Shown here: one piece after another, positions 49,407 to 58,709 of the stretch | Position numbering within the stretch: position 1 is the stretch's first letter | Layout: each line of letters starts with the position of its first letter | Assembly (NCBI GenBank): GCA_039816045.1 | Contig: JBCBYB010000013.1 | Location: forward strand, 49,597 to 113,596 | Direction of reading: 5' to 3' | DNA length: 64,000 nucleotides | From: Thermohalobaculum sp039816045 | GTDB lineage: Bacteria > Pseudomonadota > Alphaproteobacteria > Rhodobacterales > Rhodobacteraceae | Made by a program: the position numbers and the translations under genes | Notes under the pieces: model-generated | The model's database searches: none | Seen by the model: the letters and a program-made list of their open reading frames with translations, nothing else | Told to the model about the DNA's origin: nothing

Positions 49407-50579
49407 TTAGCCCGTGATGCGGGCGATCAGGGCGGGGTCGAGACCGGCCTCGCGCAGCACCTCCTCGGTGTGCTGACCAAGCACGGGCGCCGGGCGCGGT
49501 GTGGGGGGCGGTGCGGAAAACTTGACCGGCATCCCGATCGCCCGGGTCGGCCCGGCCACCGGATGCTCGGTCTCCACCACCATGGCACGGGCGGCGGTGT
49601 GCGGATCGGCATGCATCTCGGCGATGCTGTTGACCGGGCCCGCCGGGAGGCCCGCCGCCTCGAGCCGGGTCAGCCACTCCGCCGCGGTCGCCGTTCCGAA
49701 GACTGCCGTCAAAGCCTCCACCAGAGCGGGGCGGTTGGCCATGCGATCCGCGTTTGTGGCAAAGCGCGGGTCCGCCGCCAAGTCCGGCCGGCCGAGCGCC
49801 TCTACCAGCCGCTCCCAATTCGCCTGGTTCGCGGCGCCAACCGTGATCCAGCCTTCCGCCGTCTCAAACGCCTCATAGGGCGCGTTCAGCGGATGCGCGG
49901 AGCCCATTGCCTCGGGCGAGACCCCGGTGGCGAAGGCGATGGCCGACTGCCAGTAGGTGTGCGTGATCGCAGCCTCATAGAGCGAGGTGTCGACCATCTG
50001 CCCGCGCCCCGTCACCGCCCGTGAGGCCAACGCGGCCGAGACCCCCATGGCCCCCAAGATCCCGGCGGTGATGTCCGAGACGGGGGCACCGCACTTCACC
50101 GGCGCGCGCCCCGGGCCCTCGCCCGTGATCGCCATCAGCCCGGACATGCCTTGCGCGATCAGATCGAAGCCGCCCCGATCCGCATAGGGCCCCGTGCGCC
50201 CGAAGCCGGATATCGCGAGATAGACCAGCCGCGGGTTCGCCTCCGAGAGTGCCTCATAGCCCAGCCCCAGCCGCTCCATCGTGCCCTTGCGGTTGTTCTC
50301 GATCACCACGTCGGCGCCGGCGATCAGCGTGCGCAGGGCCGCCAAACCGTCCTCGGTCTTGAGATCCAGCCGGACGCTGCGCTTGCCCCGGTTCATCATC
50401 AGGAAGGCGGCACTCTCGCCCTCGACCGTCGGCGGCACCATGCGGCGGCTGTCATCGCCATTGGGCTTTTCCACCTTGATCACGTCCGCGCCCATGTCCG
50501 AGAGCATCAGCCCCGCCACCGGCCCCGCCATGATATGCGCAAGCTCGATGACCCGGATGCCCGTGAGCGGCCCGCTCAT
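49407..50579 (-). CDS. CaiB/BaiF-family CoA transferase
   Basis: This 390-residue class III CoA transferase has the N-terminal LTGIRVIELAHIMAGPVAG, the DVIKVEKPNGDDSR loop, KTEDGLAALRTLI, and the catalytic Asp region GGFDLIAQGMSGLM. It moves CoA between organic acids. Its ATG overlaps the stop of the enoyl-CoA hydratase gene (ATGA), so they function together, probably activating the acid and then hydrating or dehydrating the thioester. Confidence 0.9.
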   Translation of the reverse strand: MSGPLTGIRVIELAHIMAGPVAGLMLSDMGADVIKVEKPNGDDSRRMVPPTVEGESAAFLMMNRGKRSVRLDLKTEDGLAALRTLIAGADVVIENNRKGTMERLGLGYEALSEANPRLVYLAISGFGRTGPYADRGGFDLIAQGMSGLMAITGEGPGRAPVKCGAPVSDITAGILGAMGVSAALASRAVTGRGQMVDTSLYEAAITHTYWQSAIAFATGVSPEAMGSAHPLNAPYEAFETAEGWITVGAANQANWERLVEALGRPDLAADPRFATNADRMANRPALVEALTAVFGTATAAEWLTRLEAAGLPAGPVNSIAEMHADPHTAARAMVVETEHPVAGPTRAIGMPVKFSAPPPTPRPAPVLGQHTEEVLREAGLDPALIARITG

Positions 50580-51352
50580 TCGCCCCGCCACTCCGGTTTG
50601 CGCTTGGCCAGGAACGCCTCCATCCCTTCGCGGAAATCGCGGCTCATATAAGTGAGGGTGACGAGGTCGGCGTCCTCCGCCTCTGGTCCTTGGGTCCGGA
50701 GCCGGCGCATCCCCTCCTTGGTCGCGCGAAGGGTCAGGGGCGCATGGGTCGCAAGTTGCGCCGCAAGCGCGTCGGCCCGGGCCCGGACGGCGTCGGCGTC
50801 CTCCAGCACCTCCGAGACCAGCCCGATGGCCGCCGCCTCCTCAGCTTCGATCAGGCGCGCCGTCATCAGGATCTCCCGCAGCCGCCCATGCCCGACCAGC
50901 GCCGCGAGCCGTCCGAGATTGCCGACCGAGAGGCAGTTGCCGAGGGTCCGCGCGATGGGGAAGCCGAACTTCAGCCGCCGGTCACAAATGCGCAGATCGC
51001 AGGCCGCCGCAATGGCCGCGCCTCCGCCGGTGCAAGCCCCGGTGATGGCGGCAATGGTCGGCACCGGACACCGCTCGATGTCCCCGAGCACCCGGTCCAT
51101 CTTCGCCTCATAGTCGAGGGCATCCTGGGGCTCCGAGAAGCCACGGAACTGCGCCATATCGGTGCCGGCCGCAAAGGCCCGGTCGCCCGCACCGCTGACG
51201 ATCACCGCCGTGACCGAGCCGTCCGTCGGCACCGCGCGGCAGACATCCGCCAGCCCCTCATACATCTCGAAGGTCAACGCATTGCGCGCCTCGGGCCGGT
51301 TCAGCACCACTCGGGCGACACCGCCCTCCACGTCATGGATCAGATCACCCAT
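50576..51352 (-). CDS. Enoyl-CoA hydratase/isomerase-family protein
   Basis: This 258-residue crotonase-fold protein has NRPEARNALTFEM, the oxyanion-hole segments AFAAGTDMAQF and ITGACTGGGAAIAAACDLR, and a typical C-terminal FREGMEAFLAKRKPEW. Whether it is a hydratase, hydrolase or isomerase is not decidable. It lies downstream of the TRAP transporter genes and is coupled to the CoA transferase. Confidence 0.88.
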   Translation of the reverse strand: MGDLIHDVEGGVARVVLNRPEARNALTFEMYEGLADVCRAVPTDGSVTAVIVSGAGDRAFAAGTDMAQFRGFSEPQDALDYEAKMDRVLGDIERCPVPTIAAITGACTGGGAAIAAACDLRICDRRLKFGFPIARTLGNCLSVGNLGRLAALVGHGRLREILMTARLIEAEEAAAIGLVSEVLEDADAVRARADALAAQLATHAPLTLRATKEGMRRLRTQGPEAEDADLVTLTYMSRDFREGMEAFLAKRKPEWRGE

Positions 51353-51369
51353 CGCTCGCCTCCCGCGCC

Positions 51370-51417
51370 GGGCCGGATCCCTCCCGCGGGTGGGTGGGCG
51401 GAGGGGGGGGCCGGCCC
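51370..51417. repeat. Second copy of the palindromic G-quadruplex element
   Basis: Outer arms GGGCCGG (51370-51376) and CCGGCCC (51411-51417) enclose CCCTCCC and a G-rich loop with a four-run G motif (51388-51405). From 51379 it matches 23251 onwards over about 27 bases with one difference. It therefore belongs to the same dispersed repeat family. Confidence 0.6.
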
Positions 51418-51418
51418 C

Positions 51419-51466
51419 GCGGCCCACCGGGCCGCCACAAAATGGAATGCGGCCCACCAGGGCCGC
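51419..51466 (-). terminator. Tandem GC hairpins after dctM
   Basis: Two near-identical stems of 7 bp follow the dctM stop on the minus strand: 51449-51466 (GCGGCCC/GGGCCGC, 4-base loop) and 51419-51435 (same arms, 3-base loop). The first is followed on that strand by ATTCCATTTTG. They could terminate or attenuate transcription between the transporter and the CoA genes. Confidence 0.5.
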
Positions 51467-51477
51467 GCCGCATCGCT

Positions 51478-52854
51478 CTACCGGTAGAAATAGTCCACCA
51501 GGAAGAGCGGCACCTGCGGCACATAAGTGCAGATCATCAGGACCGTGAACAGCACCATCACGAACCAGATGTTGACCTTGCTGACTTCCCAGATGTTCGC
51601 CCGCGCCACCGCACAACTCGTGATCAGCACACTCGCCACCGGCGGCGTCTGCTGACCGATCGCCAGGTTGAGCGTCACCACCAGGCCGAAATGCACCGGA
51701 TCGATCTCCGCTGCCGTGATCAGCGGGATGACGATGGGCACCACCAGGATGATCGCCGCCGCCGAGTGCAGGAAGAACCCGATCACCAGGAAGAAGAAGT
51801 TCAGGATCAACAGGATGACCCATTTGTCGCTGGTCACGCTCAGCAGCCATTCGGCCAGATCCTGCGGGAGTTGCGCCCGCGTCAGGAACCCGCCCATCAG
51901 CACCGAGGCCGCAACCAACAGCATCACCACCGCCGTCTGCATGCCGCCATCGAGCATTGCACGGCGCAGGTGGCGCAGATCCAGCTCATTGTACCAGAGC
52001 CCCACCGCCAGAGCCGCGAGCACCGCGAGACCCGCCGCCTCGGTCGCCGTCACAAACCCTCCGAAGATGCCGCCGAGGATGATCACCGGCAGCGTGAAGG
52101 CCGGCAACGCGTCCATGAAGGTCTCGCGCAACCGCTTGAGATTGAACGCCTCTTCGGTCGGCAGGTTATAGCGCCGCGCAAACATATAGGCCACGAACAT
52201 CAGCCCGAACGCCCCCATCAGCCCAGGAACCACACCGGCCACGAACAGCTGCTCAACCGATGTGTTCGCACTGGTCGCATAGAGGATCATCGGGATCGAG
52301 GGCGGGATGATGATCGCGAGGCTCGCCGACGAAGACGTCACCGCCGCCGAGAACGGCGCCGAATAGCCGCGCTTCTTCATCTGGGGGATCAGGATCGAGC
52401 CCATGGCCGCCACATCTGCAACCGCCGACCCGCTGATCTCGGCGAAGAACAGGCTGACCCCGATGTTCACCATCGCCAAGCCGCCACGGACAAACCCGAT
52501 CAGCGCGGCGACGAAGTTGATCAACCGGTCGGTCACGCCGCCTGCGTTCATGATGGCCCCCGCCAGCACGAACATCGGGATCGCGATCAGTGAGAACTTG
52601 GTCGACCCGTCATACATATCGAGCGCGACGGTCACGAGGCTGTCGGTGCCTTCGGTCAGCAAGAGCCCCAAGATCCCCGCCACAGCCAGTGCAACCGCAA
52701 TCGGCACATTCAGGCAGATCAGCAGCACCAGCGCCCCGAAGATCACCGGGATCAGGGCCGCATCCGTGTGCAGCTCCGGCGAGACCGCCACGGCCGCGAG
52801 ATAGAGCACCAGCAGAACCGCAACGGTCGCGAGGATCCCCAACACAACGCGCAT
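51478..52854 (-). CDS. dctM: TRAP transporter large permease DctM
   Basis: This 458-residue protein has about 12-13 hydrophobic helices and DctM features such as FFAEISGSAVADVAAMGSIL, the SLAIIIPPSIPMILYA region and ATEAAGLAVLAAL. It is the channel-forming large subunit of a tripartite ATP-independent periplasmic transporter. The ATG at 52854 overlaps the dctQ stop by one base. It works with DctQ (52854-53426) and DctP (53487-54464). Confidence 0.93.
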   Translation of the reverse strand: MRVVLGILATVAVLLVLYLAAVAVSPELHTDAALIPVIFGALVLLICLNVPIAVALAVAGILGLLLTEGTDSLVTVALDMYDGSTKFSLIAIPMFVLAGAIMNAGGVTDRLINFVAALIGFVRGGLAMVNIGVSLFFAEISGSAVADVAAMGSILIPQMKKRGYSAPFSAAVTSSSASLAIIIPPSIPMILYATSANTSVEQLFVAGVVPGLMGAFGLMFVAYMFARRYNLPTEEAFNLKRLRETFMDALPAFTLPVIILGGIFGGFVTATEAAGLAVLAALAVGLWYNELDLRHLRRAMLDGGMQTAVVMLLVAASVLMGGFLTRAQLPQDLAEWLLSVTSDKWVILLILNFFFLVIGFFLHSAAAIILVVPIVIPLITAAEIDPVHFGLVVTLNLAIGQQTPPVASVLITSCAVARANIWEVSKVNIWFVMVLFTVLMICTYVPQVPLFLVDYFYR

Positions 52855-53426
52855 CAGCTCTCTCCCCGCTTGAAGGCATCCGGCGCATGGGTCTGCGCCT
52901 TCTCCATCTCGGTCTCGACCTCCTCCTCGATCTCCGCATGCTCGAGGCTGATGCCGGCCATGGTCTTGGCGAGGTACTCCGGCAGGCTGAGAAGCTGACA
53001 GACGATGAAGAGCACCGCCCCCACCGGGATGACCGACTGCGTGAGCTGCACCGGCACCCAGGTCAGCGAGACGAGGTACTCTCCTTCCAGCACCTCCAGC
53101 ACCGTCATCCCCGCCCATGCCATGAGCACGAAGAAGGCGAGCACCACCGCCTCGGCGAACAGCACGGCCGCCAGGCGCACATTCTGGGGGATTGCGAGCA
53201 GCACCGTGTCGAACCCGATATGGCGTCGCTTCAACGCCGCAAGCGCCGCGCCGTAATAGGTGATCCAGGCGAGCTGGACCGAGGCCACCTCGTCATACCA
53301 GCTGAGCGAGTTGCCGGAGATGCGGAACAACACGGCGACAATCACCACCACGGTCAGTGCGACCATCAGCAGGATCGTCACCCATTCCAGCACCCATTCG
53401 AGGGCGCGGTTCACAGGCGCGAGCAT
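52854..53426 (-). CDS. dctQ: TRAP transporter small permease DctQ
   Basis: This 190-residue small subunit has four hydrophobic helices, the conserved SWYDEVASVQLAWITYYGAALA segment and RRHIGFDTVLL. An extra charged C-terminal tail (AEIEEEVETEMEKAQ) follows the last helix. It sits between dctP and dctM in the usual P-Q-M order, transcribed on the minus strand. Confidence 0.88.
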   Translation of the reverse strand: MLAPVNRALEWVLEWVTILLMVALTVVVIVAVLFRISGNSLSWYDEVASVQLAWITYYGAALAALKRRHIGFDTVLLAIPQNVRLAAVLFAEAVVLAFFVLMAWAGMTVLEVLEGEYLVSLTWVPVQLTQSVIPVGAVLFIVCQLLSLPEYLAKTMAGISLEHAEIEEEVETEMEKAQTHAPDAFKRGES

Positions 53427-53448
53427 GAGCGTGTCCGGGGATTGGGCA

Positions 53449-53466
53449 CGGCCCTTTCACGGGCCG
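53449..53466 (-). promoter_or_regulatory. Hairpin between dctP and dctQ
   Basis: In the 60-base gap after the binding-protein gene a 6-bp stem (CGGCCC/GGGCCG, 6-base loop) is present. Such post-binding-protein stem-loops often make the binding protein more abundant than the membrane subunits; that role is inferred. Confidence 0.4.
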
Positions 53467-53486
53467 CACCGAGGTGGTTGGAGGGG

Positions 53487-54464
53487 TCAGGAGCCGCCGG
53501 CCAGCGACTGCACGGTGTCGATCAGGCCCTGACCGCCATCCACGCTGCCGGCGAACTCGTCATAGATCGGCTTCGATGCCGCGATGAAGGCCTCCGCGTC
53601 CGCGGTGTTGACCGCAACGCCCGCGGCCTTGATCACGTCGAGCAGCTCGACCTCGAGCGCCGCCGCCTTCTCATAGACGAAGGCCTGGGTGTCGGTCGCA
53701 CAGTCGGTCAGACCCGCCTGCACATCGGCGTCGAGCTTGGCGAAGTGCTTCTCCGACACCAGCACATAGGCCGGCGTGTAGACGTGGCCGGTGATCGAGA
53801 GGTACTTCTGCACCTCCTGGAACTTAGCCGAGGCGATCTGGGCATAGGGGTTCTCCTGCCCGTCGATCACGCCCGTCTGAAGCGCGGTGAAGACCTCCGA
53901 GAACGCCATCGGGGTCGGGTTCGCGCCATAGAGCGAGAACATCTTCACGCGCCAGGCGCCTTTCGGCGTGCGCAGCTTGATGCCTTCCAGATCGCCAGGC
54001 TGGTCGATCGGGCGCGTGTTGTTGGTGATGTGACGGAAGCCGTTCTCGAAATATCCGAGGATGCGGTAGCCGTTCGTCTGGGCGGCCGCCTGGAAGGTGT
54101 CGCCGAGCTCCGCCTGTACCCGCTTCATGTGCTCGCGGTCTTTGATGATGTAGGGCATCTCGAAGACGCCGAACGTGTCATCGACCGAGCTCATCACCGA
54201 GGATGGCAGTGAGAAGTCGACCTGGCCGAGCTTCAGCTTCTGCATCAGCTCACGGTCTTTGCCGAGCTGGGAGGCGCCGAAGGTCTGCACCTCGACCTTG
54301 CCGGCAAGCTTGTCGTTCACGCAGGCCGCATAGGCGTCGACCGAGGCTTCGAACAGCGAGCCGGGCGCACCGACATGGCCGAACTTCATCACGTCGGCGG
54401 CCTGAGCGGCCCCGGAGAGCAGTGCCGACGTCGCTGCGGCACCGAGGAAAGCGGTGAGTTTCAT
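53487..54464 (-). CDS. dctP: TRAP transporter substrate-binding protein DctP
   Basis: This 325-residue periplasmic protein has a Sec signal (LTAFLGAAATSALLSGAAQA) and the DctP domain (MKFGHVGAPGSLFEASVDAY, IKDREHMKRVQAEL, the ligand-binding Arg region GIKLRTPKGAWRVKMF, and FTALQTGVIDGQENPYAQIA). The ATG at 54464 follows AAAGGGAGGACC. The ligand is a carboxylate by family precedent. Partner genes suggest a 2-hydroxy or 2-oxo acid. Confidence 0.92.
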   Translation of the reverse strand: MKLTAFLGAAATSALLSGAAQAADVMKFGHVGAPGSLFEASVDAYAACVNDKLAGKVEVQTFGASQLGKDRELMQKLKLGQVDFSLPSSVMSSVDDTFGVFEMPYIIKDREHMKRVQAELGDTFQAAAQTNGYRILGYFENGFRHITNNTRPIDQPGDLEGIKLRTPKGAWRVKMFSLYGANPTPMAFSEVFTALQTGVIDGQENPYAQIASAKFQEVQKYLSITGHVYTPAYVLVSEKHFAKLDADVQAGLTDCATDTQAFVYEKAAALEVELLDVIKAAGVAVNTADAEAFIAASKPIYDEFAGSVDGGQGLIDTVQSLAGGS

Positions 54465-54514
54465 TGATGGTCCTCCCTTTGGACAGCTTTGGCCCGGGTT
54501 GTCCCGGGTTTTGG

Positions 54515-55702
54515 TCATTCGGCCGCCAGGGTCGCTGGCGGATAGGCACTCAGATGGTCCATGGCGGCCTGAACGCCACCTTTGCTGTGCGGCACGCCGG
54601 CTTTGGCGAGCCCCATCTCGACGCCCGAGAGGGTCGCCGTCAGCATCAGATCGTTGAAATCGCCGAGATGCCCGATGCGGAAGACCCGGTCGGCGACCTT
54701 GCTGAGACCATTGCCGAGCGAGAGGTCGTAGTGATCGAGCGTCACAGCGCGGAAGGCGTCCGCCGAGTGCCCCTCCGGCATCAGCACCGCGGTCAGCACA
54801 CCGCTCTCCTGGCCTTGCGTGTTGCAGAGAACCTCGAGCCCCCAGGCGCGCACCGCCACCCGGGTCGCCTCACCGTGGCGGGCATGGCGGGCAAAGACCG
54901 CGTCCATCCCCTCCTCCTGCAGCATGGCGATGGCCTCGTTCAGGCCGTAGAGCATGTTGGTGGCCGGCGTGTAGGGGAAATAGCCGTTGGCATTTGGCCC
55001 CAGCATATCGTCCCAGGCCCAATAGCTCTTTGGCAGCGTCGCGGTTTTCGAGGCCTCGATGGCCCGCGGGCTGAGCGCGTTGAACGAGATCCCAGGCGGC
55101 AGCATCAGACCCTTCTGGCTGCCCGACACGGTGACATCCACACCCCATGCGTCGTGCTCATAGGGGATCGAAGCGAGCCCCGAAATCGTGTCGACCATCA
55201 AGAGCGCCGGATGCCCCGCCGCATTGATCGCCTCGCGCACGGCTGAAACGGGGCTGACCGAGCCGGTGGAGGTCTCGTTGTGCACAACGCAGACCGCCTT
55301 GATCTCGTGGCTCGTGTCCTCTCGCAGGCGCGCCTCGATCCGATCCGGATCAGCGCCACCCCGCCAGTCGCCCTCGATGAACTCCGGCACGATGCCGAGC
55401 CGCTCCGCCAACCGCTTCCACAGCGTCGCGAAATGCCCGGTCTCGTACATGAGCACCCGGTCGCCCTGGGACAGCGTGTTGACCAAGGCCGCCTCCCAGG
55501 CGCCGGTGCCCGAGGCGGGATAGATCACCACCGGATGCTCGGTGCGGAAGATCTGCTGCATCCCCTCGAGCGCCTGCCGCCCGACAGCGGCGAAGTCCGG
55601 GCCGCGGTGGTCCATCACCGCATTGTCCATCGCGCGCAGGATCCGGTCCGGTGTGTTGGACGGCCCTGGGATCTGCAGGAAGTGGCGTCCCGCCTTGCGC
55701 AT
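54515..55702 (-). CDS. Serine-glyoxylate-type aminotransferase
   Basis: This 395-residue fold-type I PLP enzyme of the class V (AGT/serine-glyoxylate) group has the start GRHFLQIPGPSNTPDRILRAM, the PLP Asp in MVDTISGLAS, and the Schiff-base Lys in SGSQKGLMLPPG. It exchanges amino groups between serine/alanine-type donors and glyoxylate-type acceptors. It is the first gene of the leftward operon that contains the TRAP transporter and faces the FAD/Fe-S dehydrogenase across an 82-base control region. Confidence 0.9.
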   Translation of the reverse strand: MRKAGRHFLQIPGPSNTPDRILRAMDNAVMDHRGPDFAAVGRQALEGMQQIFRTEHPVVIYPASGTGAWEAALVNTLSQGDRVLMYETGHFATLWKRLAERLGIVPEFIEGDWRGGADPDRIEARLREDTSHEIKAVCVVHNETSTGSVSPVSAVREAINAAGHPALLMVDTISGLASIPYEHDAWGVDVTVSGSQKGLMLPPGISFNALSPRAIEASKTATLPKSYWAWDDMLGPNANGYFPYTPATNMLYGLNEAIAMLQEEGMDAVFARHARHGEATRVAVRAWGLEVLCNTQGQESGVLTAVLMPEGHSADAFRAVTLDHYDLSLGNGLSKVADRVFRIGHLGDFNDLMLTATLSGVEMGLAKAGVPHSKGGVQAAMDHLSAYPPATLAAE

Positions 55703-55753
55703 GTTTCTCTCCCCTTGTCGCCCCTTGAAAGCGGCGCCGCTCTCTGCGAACGT

Positions 55754-55769
55754 ATTTTGTATACAGAAT
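55754..55769. promoter_or_regulatory. GTATAC operator between divergent operons
   Basis: A 16-base imperfect palindrome centred on GTATAC (ATTTTGTATACAGAAT, seven of eight pairs matching) lies in the gap between the aminotransferase and the FAD/Fe-S dehydrogenase. FadR-subfamily GntR proteins bind palindromes of this TnGTATACnA type, and a GntR gene ends the rightward operon. I infer local control of both operons by that protein. Confidence 0.6.
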
Positions 55770-55784
55770 TACAGCCGCAGGCCG

Positions 55785-58709
55785 ATGTCAATGCTCCAGT
55801 CCGCCCCCAGCACCCCACTCGCCGACCGCCTCCGCCGCGAGATCCGGGGCGAGGTGCTGTTCGGCGCCTTCGACCGGGGGCGCTATGCGACGGATGCCTC
55901 GATCTACCAGGTCATGCCGCAAGGCGTTGTGGTGCCACGGGATTCCGAGGACGTGCGCGCCGCCATGCAGCTCGCCCGCGAGGCCGGGATTGCCGTGCTC
56001 CCCCGCGGCGGCGGCACCAGCCAGTGTGGGCAGACGGTGAACGATGCGCTGGTCCTCGACCTCTCGCGCCACATGACCGGGATCGTGGACCTCGACATCG
56101 AATCGCGCACCGCTGTGGTCGAGCCGGGCCTCGTGCTCGACGAGTTGAACCGGGCGCTGAAACCGCACGGGCTGTGGTACCCGGTCGATGTCTCCACCTC
56201 GTCGCGCGCCACCATCGGGGGGATGACGGCCAACAACTCCTGCGGCTCGCGCTCGATCCGCTATGGCATGTCGCGGGACAACGTGCGGGCGATCGACGCG
56301 ATCCTGGCGGATGGCACCCGCGCGCATTTCGGCGAGATCGATCCCACGGCCAACACCGCCCAGCCCGATCTCGTGCGCGACCTGCTGGCGCTCGGCACCC
56401 GCGAGGCCGAGGAGATCGCAGCGCGCTTTCCGGACGTGGCCCGCCGGGTCGGCGGCTACAACATCGACGCGCTGACGGCCGAGCGGCCGAACCTGGCGCA
56501 TCTCCTGGTGGGCTCGGAGGGCACGCTCGCCTTCTCCGAGCGCATCACGCTGAAGCTCTCGCCATTGCCGGGGGCGAAGGTCCTCGGGATCTGCCATTTC
56601 CCGAGCTTCTACGAGGCGATGGACGCGGCCCAGCACATCGTCAAGCTCGATCCCACGGCGGTGGAGCTCTTCGACGCGACGCTGCTGGAGCTCGCCTGGG
56701 AGATCCCGCTCTTCCGCCCCAGCCTCGAGAAGTTCGTGCGCGGCGCCCCCCAAGCGCTGCTGATCACCGAATTCGCCGAGCCGGATATGGACGAGAACCT
56801 CCGCCGCCTCTCTGCCCTCGGCGATCTGATGGCAGAGCTTGGATTCCGTTGGGACGACAACACGAAAAAGCCCGGCGGCGTGGTGGAGGCCATCGACCCC
56901 GCGCTCCAGGCCGAGGTCATCGCCGTCCGCAAGCAGGGCCTCAACATCATGATGTCGATGAAATCCGCCGGCAAACCGGTGAGCTTCATCGAGGACTGCT
57001 GTGTCGAGCTGAAGGATCTGGCGGAGTACACGGACCGGCTCCTCGGCATCTTCGCGCGGCATGAGGCCTCCGGCACATTCTATGCCCATGCCTCGGTCGG
57101 CACGCTGCATGTGCGCCCGGTCCTGAACCTCAAGGAAGAGATCGACGTCCGCCGCCTGCGCGCCATCGCCGAGGAGACCTTCGAGATGGTCCGCGAGTAC
57201 CGCGGCTCCCATTCGGGCGAGCACGGCGACGGGATCGTGCGCTCCGAGTTCCACGAGACCATGTTCGGCCGACGCATGGTGGATGCGTTCGGCGAGGTGA
57301 AGCGCCTCTTCGACCCGGAAGGCCTGCTGAACCCCGGGCGCATCGTCGACCCGCTCAAGATGGATGACCGCAGCCTCTTCCGCTATGGCCCCGGTTATGC
57401 CTGGCCAGAGCGCGAGACGGTGTTCCGCTGGCCCGGCCATGTCGGCGTGGCGGGCGGCCTCCAGGGCGCGGTCGAGATGTGCAACAACAACGGCGCCTGC
57501 CGCAAGCTCACGGGCGATGCGATGTGCCCGAGCTACCGCGTGACCCGGAACGAGCGGGACCTGGTGCGGGGGCGGGCCAACTCGCTGCGCCTCGCGCTCT
57601 CGGGGCAGCTGGGGGCGGAGGCGCTGACCTCCGACGCGATGGCCGAGACCATGAAGCTCTGCGTCTCCTGCAAGGCCTGCCGGCGCGAGTGCCCGACCGG
57701 CGTCGACATGGCCAAGATGAAGATCGAGGTGCAGGCGGCCCGGGCCGCGACCCACGGCGTGGCGCTCCGCGAGAGGCTGGTGGCGCATCTGCCCCGCTAT
57801 GCGCCCTATGCGCGGCTGGTCCCGTGGGCGATGAACGCGCGGAACTGGGTGCCCGGCGCGCGGTGGGCGACCGAGACGCTGCTGGGGCTGGCCGCCTCCC
57901 GCGCCCTGCCCCATTGGCCGTTCGAGAGCTTTTGGCCCGAGGCGACGGCAGCGGCGGACCAGGCGGAGGTCCTGCTCTTCGCCGACACGTTCAATCGATA
58001 TTTTGAGCCGGGGAACCTGACCGCCGCGCAAAAGGTGCTGACGGAGGCGGGGCTGGGTCTCGCCCATGCGGAGGCGCCCTCCGGCCGGCCCCTTTGCTGC
58101 GGACGCACCTATCTTGCCGCCGGGATGGTGGATGAGGCCCGCGCCGAGATGGCCCGCACCGCCGCAGCGCTGCGTCCGGCGCTGGAGCGCGGGGCGGCGG
58201 TGGTGGGGCTCGAGCCCTCCTGCCTGCTCACCTTCCGCGACGAAGCGCCGGTGCTGCTCGACGACTGGCCGGAGGAGCTCGGCGCCCGGGTCATGCTGTT
58301 CGAGGAGTATCTGGCGGAGCGCGTCTCGGACGGCCTGGAGCTGCCGCTCGGCCCGGTCGCGGCATCCCGCGCGCTGCTGCACGGGCACTGCCATCAGAAG
58401 GCGTTCAACCAGATGGGCCCCGTGCAAAAGCTGCTGGCCCAGGTGCCGGGGCTGAAGACCGAGCTGATCCCGTCCTCCTGCTGCGGCGGCGCCGGCGCGT
58501 TCGGCTATCAGGCGGAGACGGCAGAGATCTCGACCGCCATGGCGGAGCTGACGCTCGCCCCGCGGGTCCGCGCGGCACCGGAGGACGCGGTGATCCTGGC
58601 GGACGGGGCCTCGTGCCGCCACCAGATCGCCGACCACACCGGGCGCCAGCCCATCCACGTCGCGCGCCTGCTCGCCGAGGCGATGACAGCGGCGGAGGCC
58701 CGGCCATGA
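55785..58709 (+). CDS. Fused FAD-linked oxidase / Fe-S 2-hydroxyacid dehydrogenase
   Basis: This 974-residue protein joins a GlcD-like FAD oxidase to a GlcF-like Fe-S/CCG region. The FAD part has the PCMH motif PRGGGTSQCGQ and GGMTANNSCGSRSIRYG, then the C-terminal oxidase domain. The Fe-S part has a first Cys group (CNNNGACRK) and CVSCKACRRECP, followed by two CCG domains (CCGRTYL and CCGGAGAFG). This layout fits glycolate oxidase or D-2-hydroxyglutarate/D-lactate-type dehydrogenases (YdiJ-like). Start is the ATG at 55785 (55791 also possible). It overlaps the GntR gene by 4 bases. Confidence 0.88.
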   Translation: MSMLQSAPSTPLADRLRREIRGEVLFGAFDRGRYATDASIYQVMPQGVVVPRDSEDVRAAMQLAREAGIAVLPRGGGTSQCGQTVNDALVLDLSRHMTGIVDLDIESRTAVVEPGLVLDELNRALKPHGLWYPVDVSTSSRATIGGMTANNSCGSRSIRYGMSRDNVRAIDAILADGTRAHFGEIDPTANTAQPDLVRDLLALGTREAEEIAARFPDVARRVGGYNIDALTAERPNLAHLLVGSEGTLAFSERITLKLSPLPGAKVLGICHFPSFYEAMDAAQHIVKLDPTAVELFDATLLELAWEIPLFRPSLEKFVRGAPQALLITEFAEPDMDENLRRLSALGDLMAELGFRWDDNTKKPGGVVEAIDPALQAEVIAVRKQGLNIMMSMKSAGKPVSFIEDCCVELKDLAEYTDRLLGIFARHEASGTFYAHASVGTLHVRPVLNLKEEIDVRRLRAIAEETFEMVREYRGSHSGEHGDGIVRSEFHETMFGRRMVDAFGEVKRLFDPEGLLNPGRIVDPLKMDDRSLFRYGPGYAWPERETVFRWPGHVGVAGGLQGAVEMCNNNGACRKLTGDAMCPSYRVTRNERDLVRGRANSLRLALSGQLGAEALTSDAMAETMKLCVSCKACRRECPTGVDMAKMKIEVQAARAATHGVALRERLVAHLPRYAPYARLVPWAMNARNWVPGARWATETLLGLAASRALPHWPFESFWPEATAAADQAEVLLFADTFNRYFEPGNLTAAQKVLTEAGLGLAHAEAPSGRPLCCGRTYLAAGMVDEARAEMARTAAALRPALERGAAVVGLEPSCLLTFRDEAPVLLDDWPEELGARVMLFEEYLAERVSDGLELPLGPVAASRALLHGHCHQKAFNQMGPVQKLLAQVPGLKTELIPSSCCGGAGAFGYQAETAEISTAMAELTLAPRVRAAPEDAVILADGASCRHQIADHTGRQPIHVARLLAEAMTAAEARP

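Noticed and set aside
55788..58658. A 956-residue minus-strand frame opposite the FAD/Fe-S dehydrogenase
   Set aside because: The sense strand carries clear FAD and Fe-S motifs; the antisense frame is Arg/His-rich without any recognisable domain.
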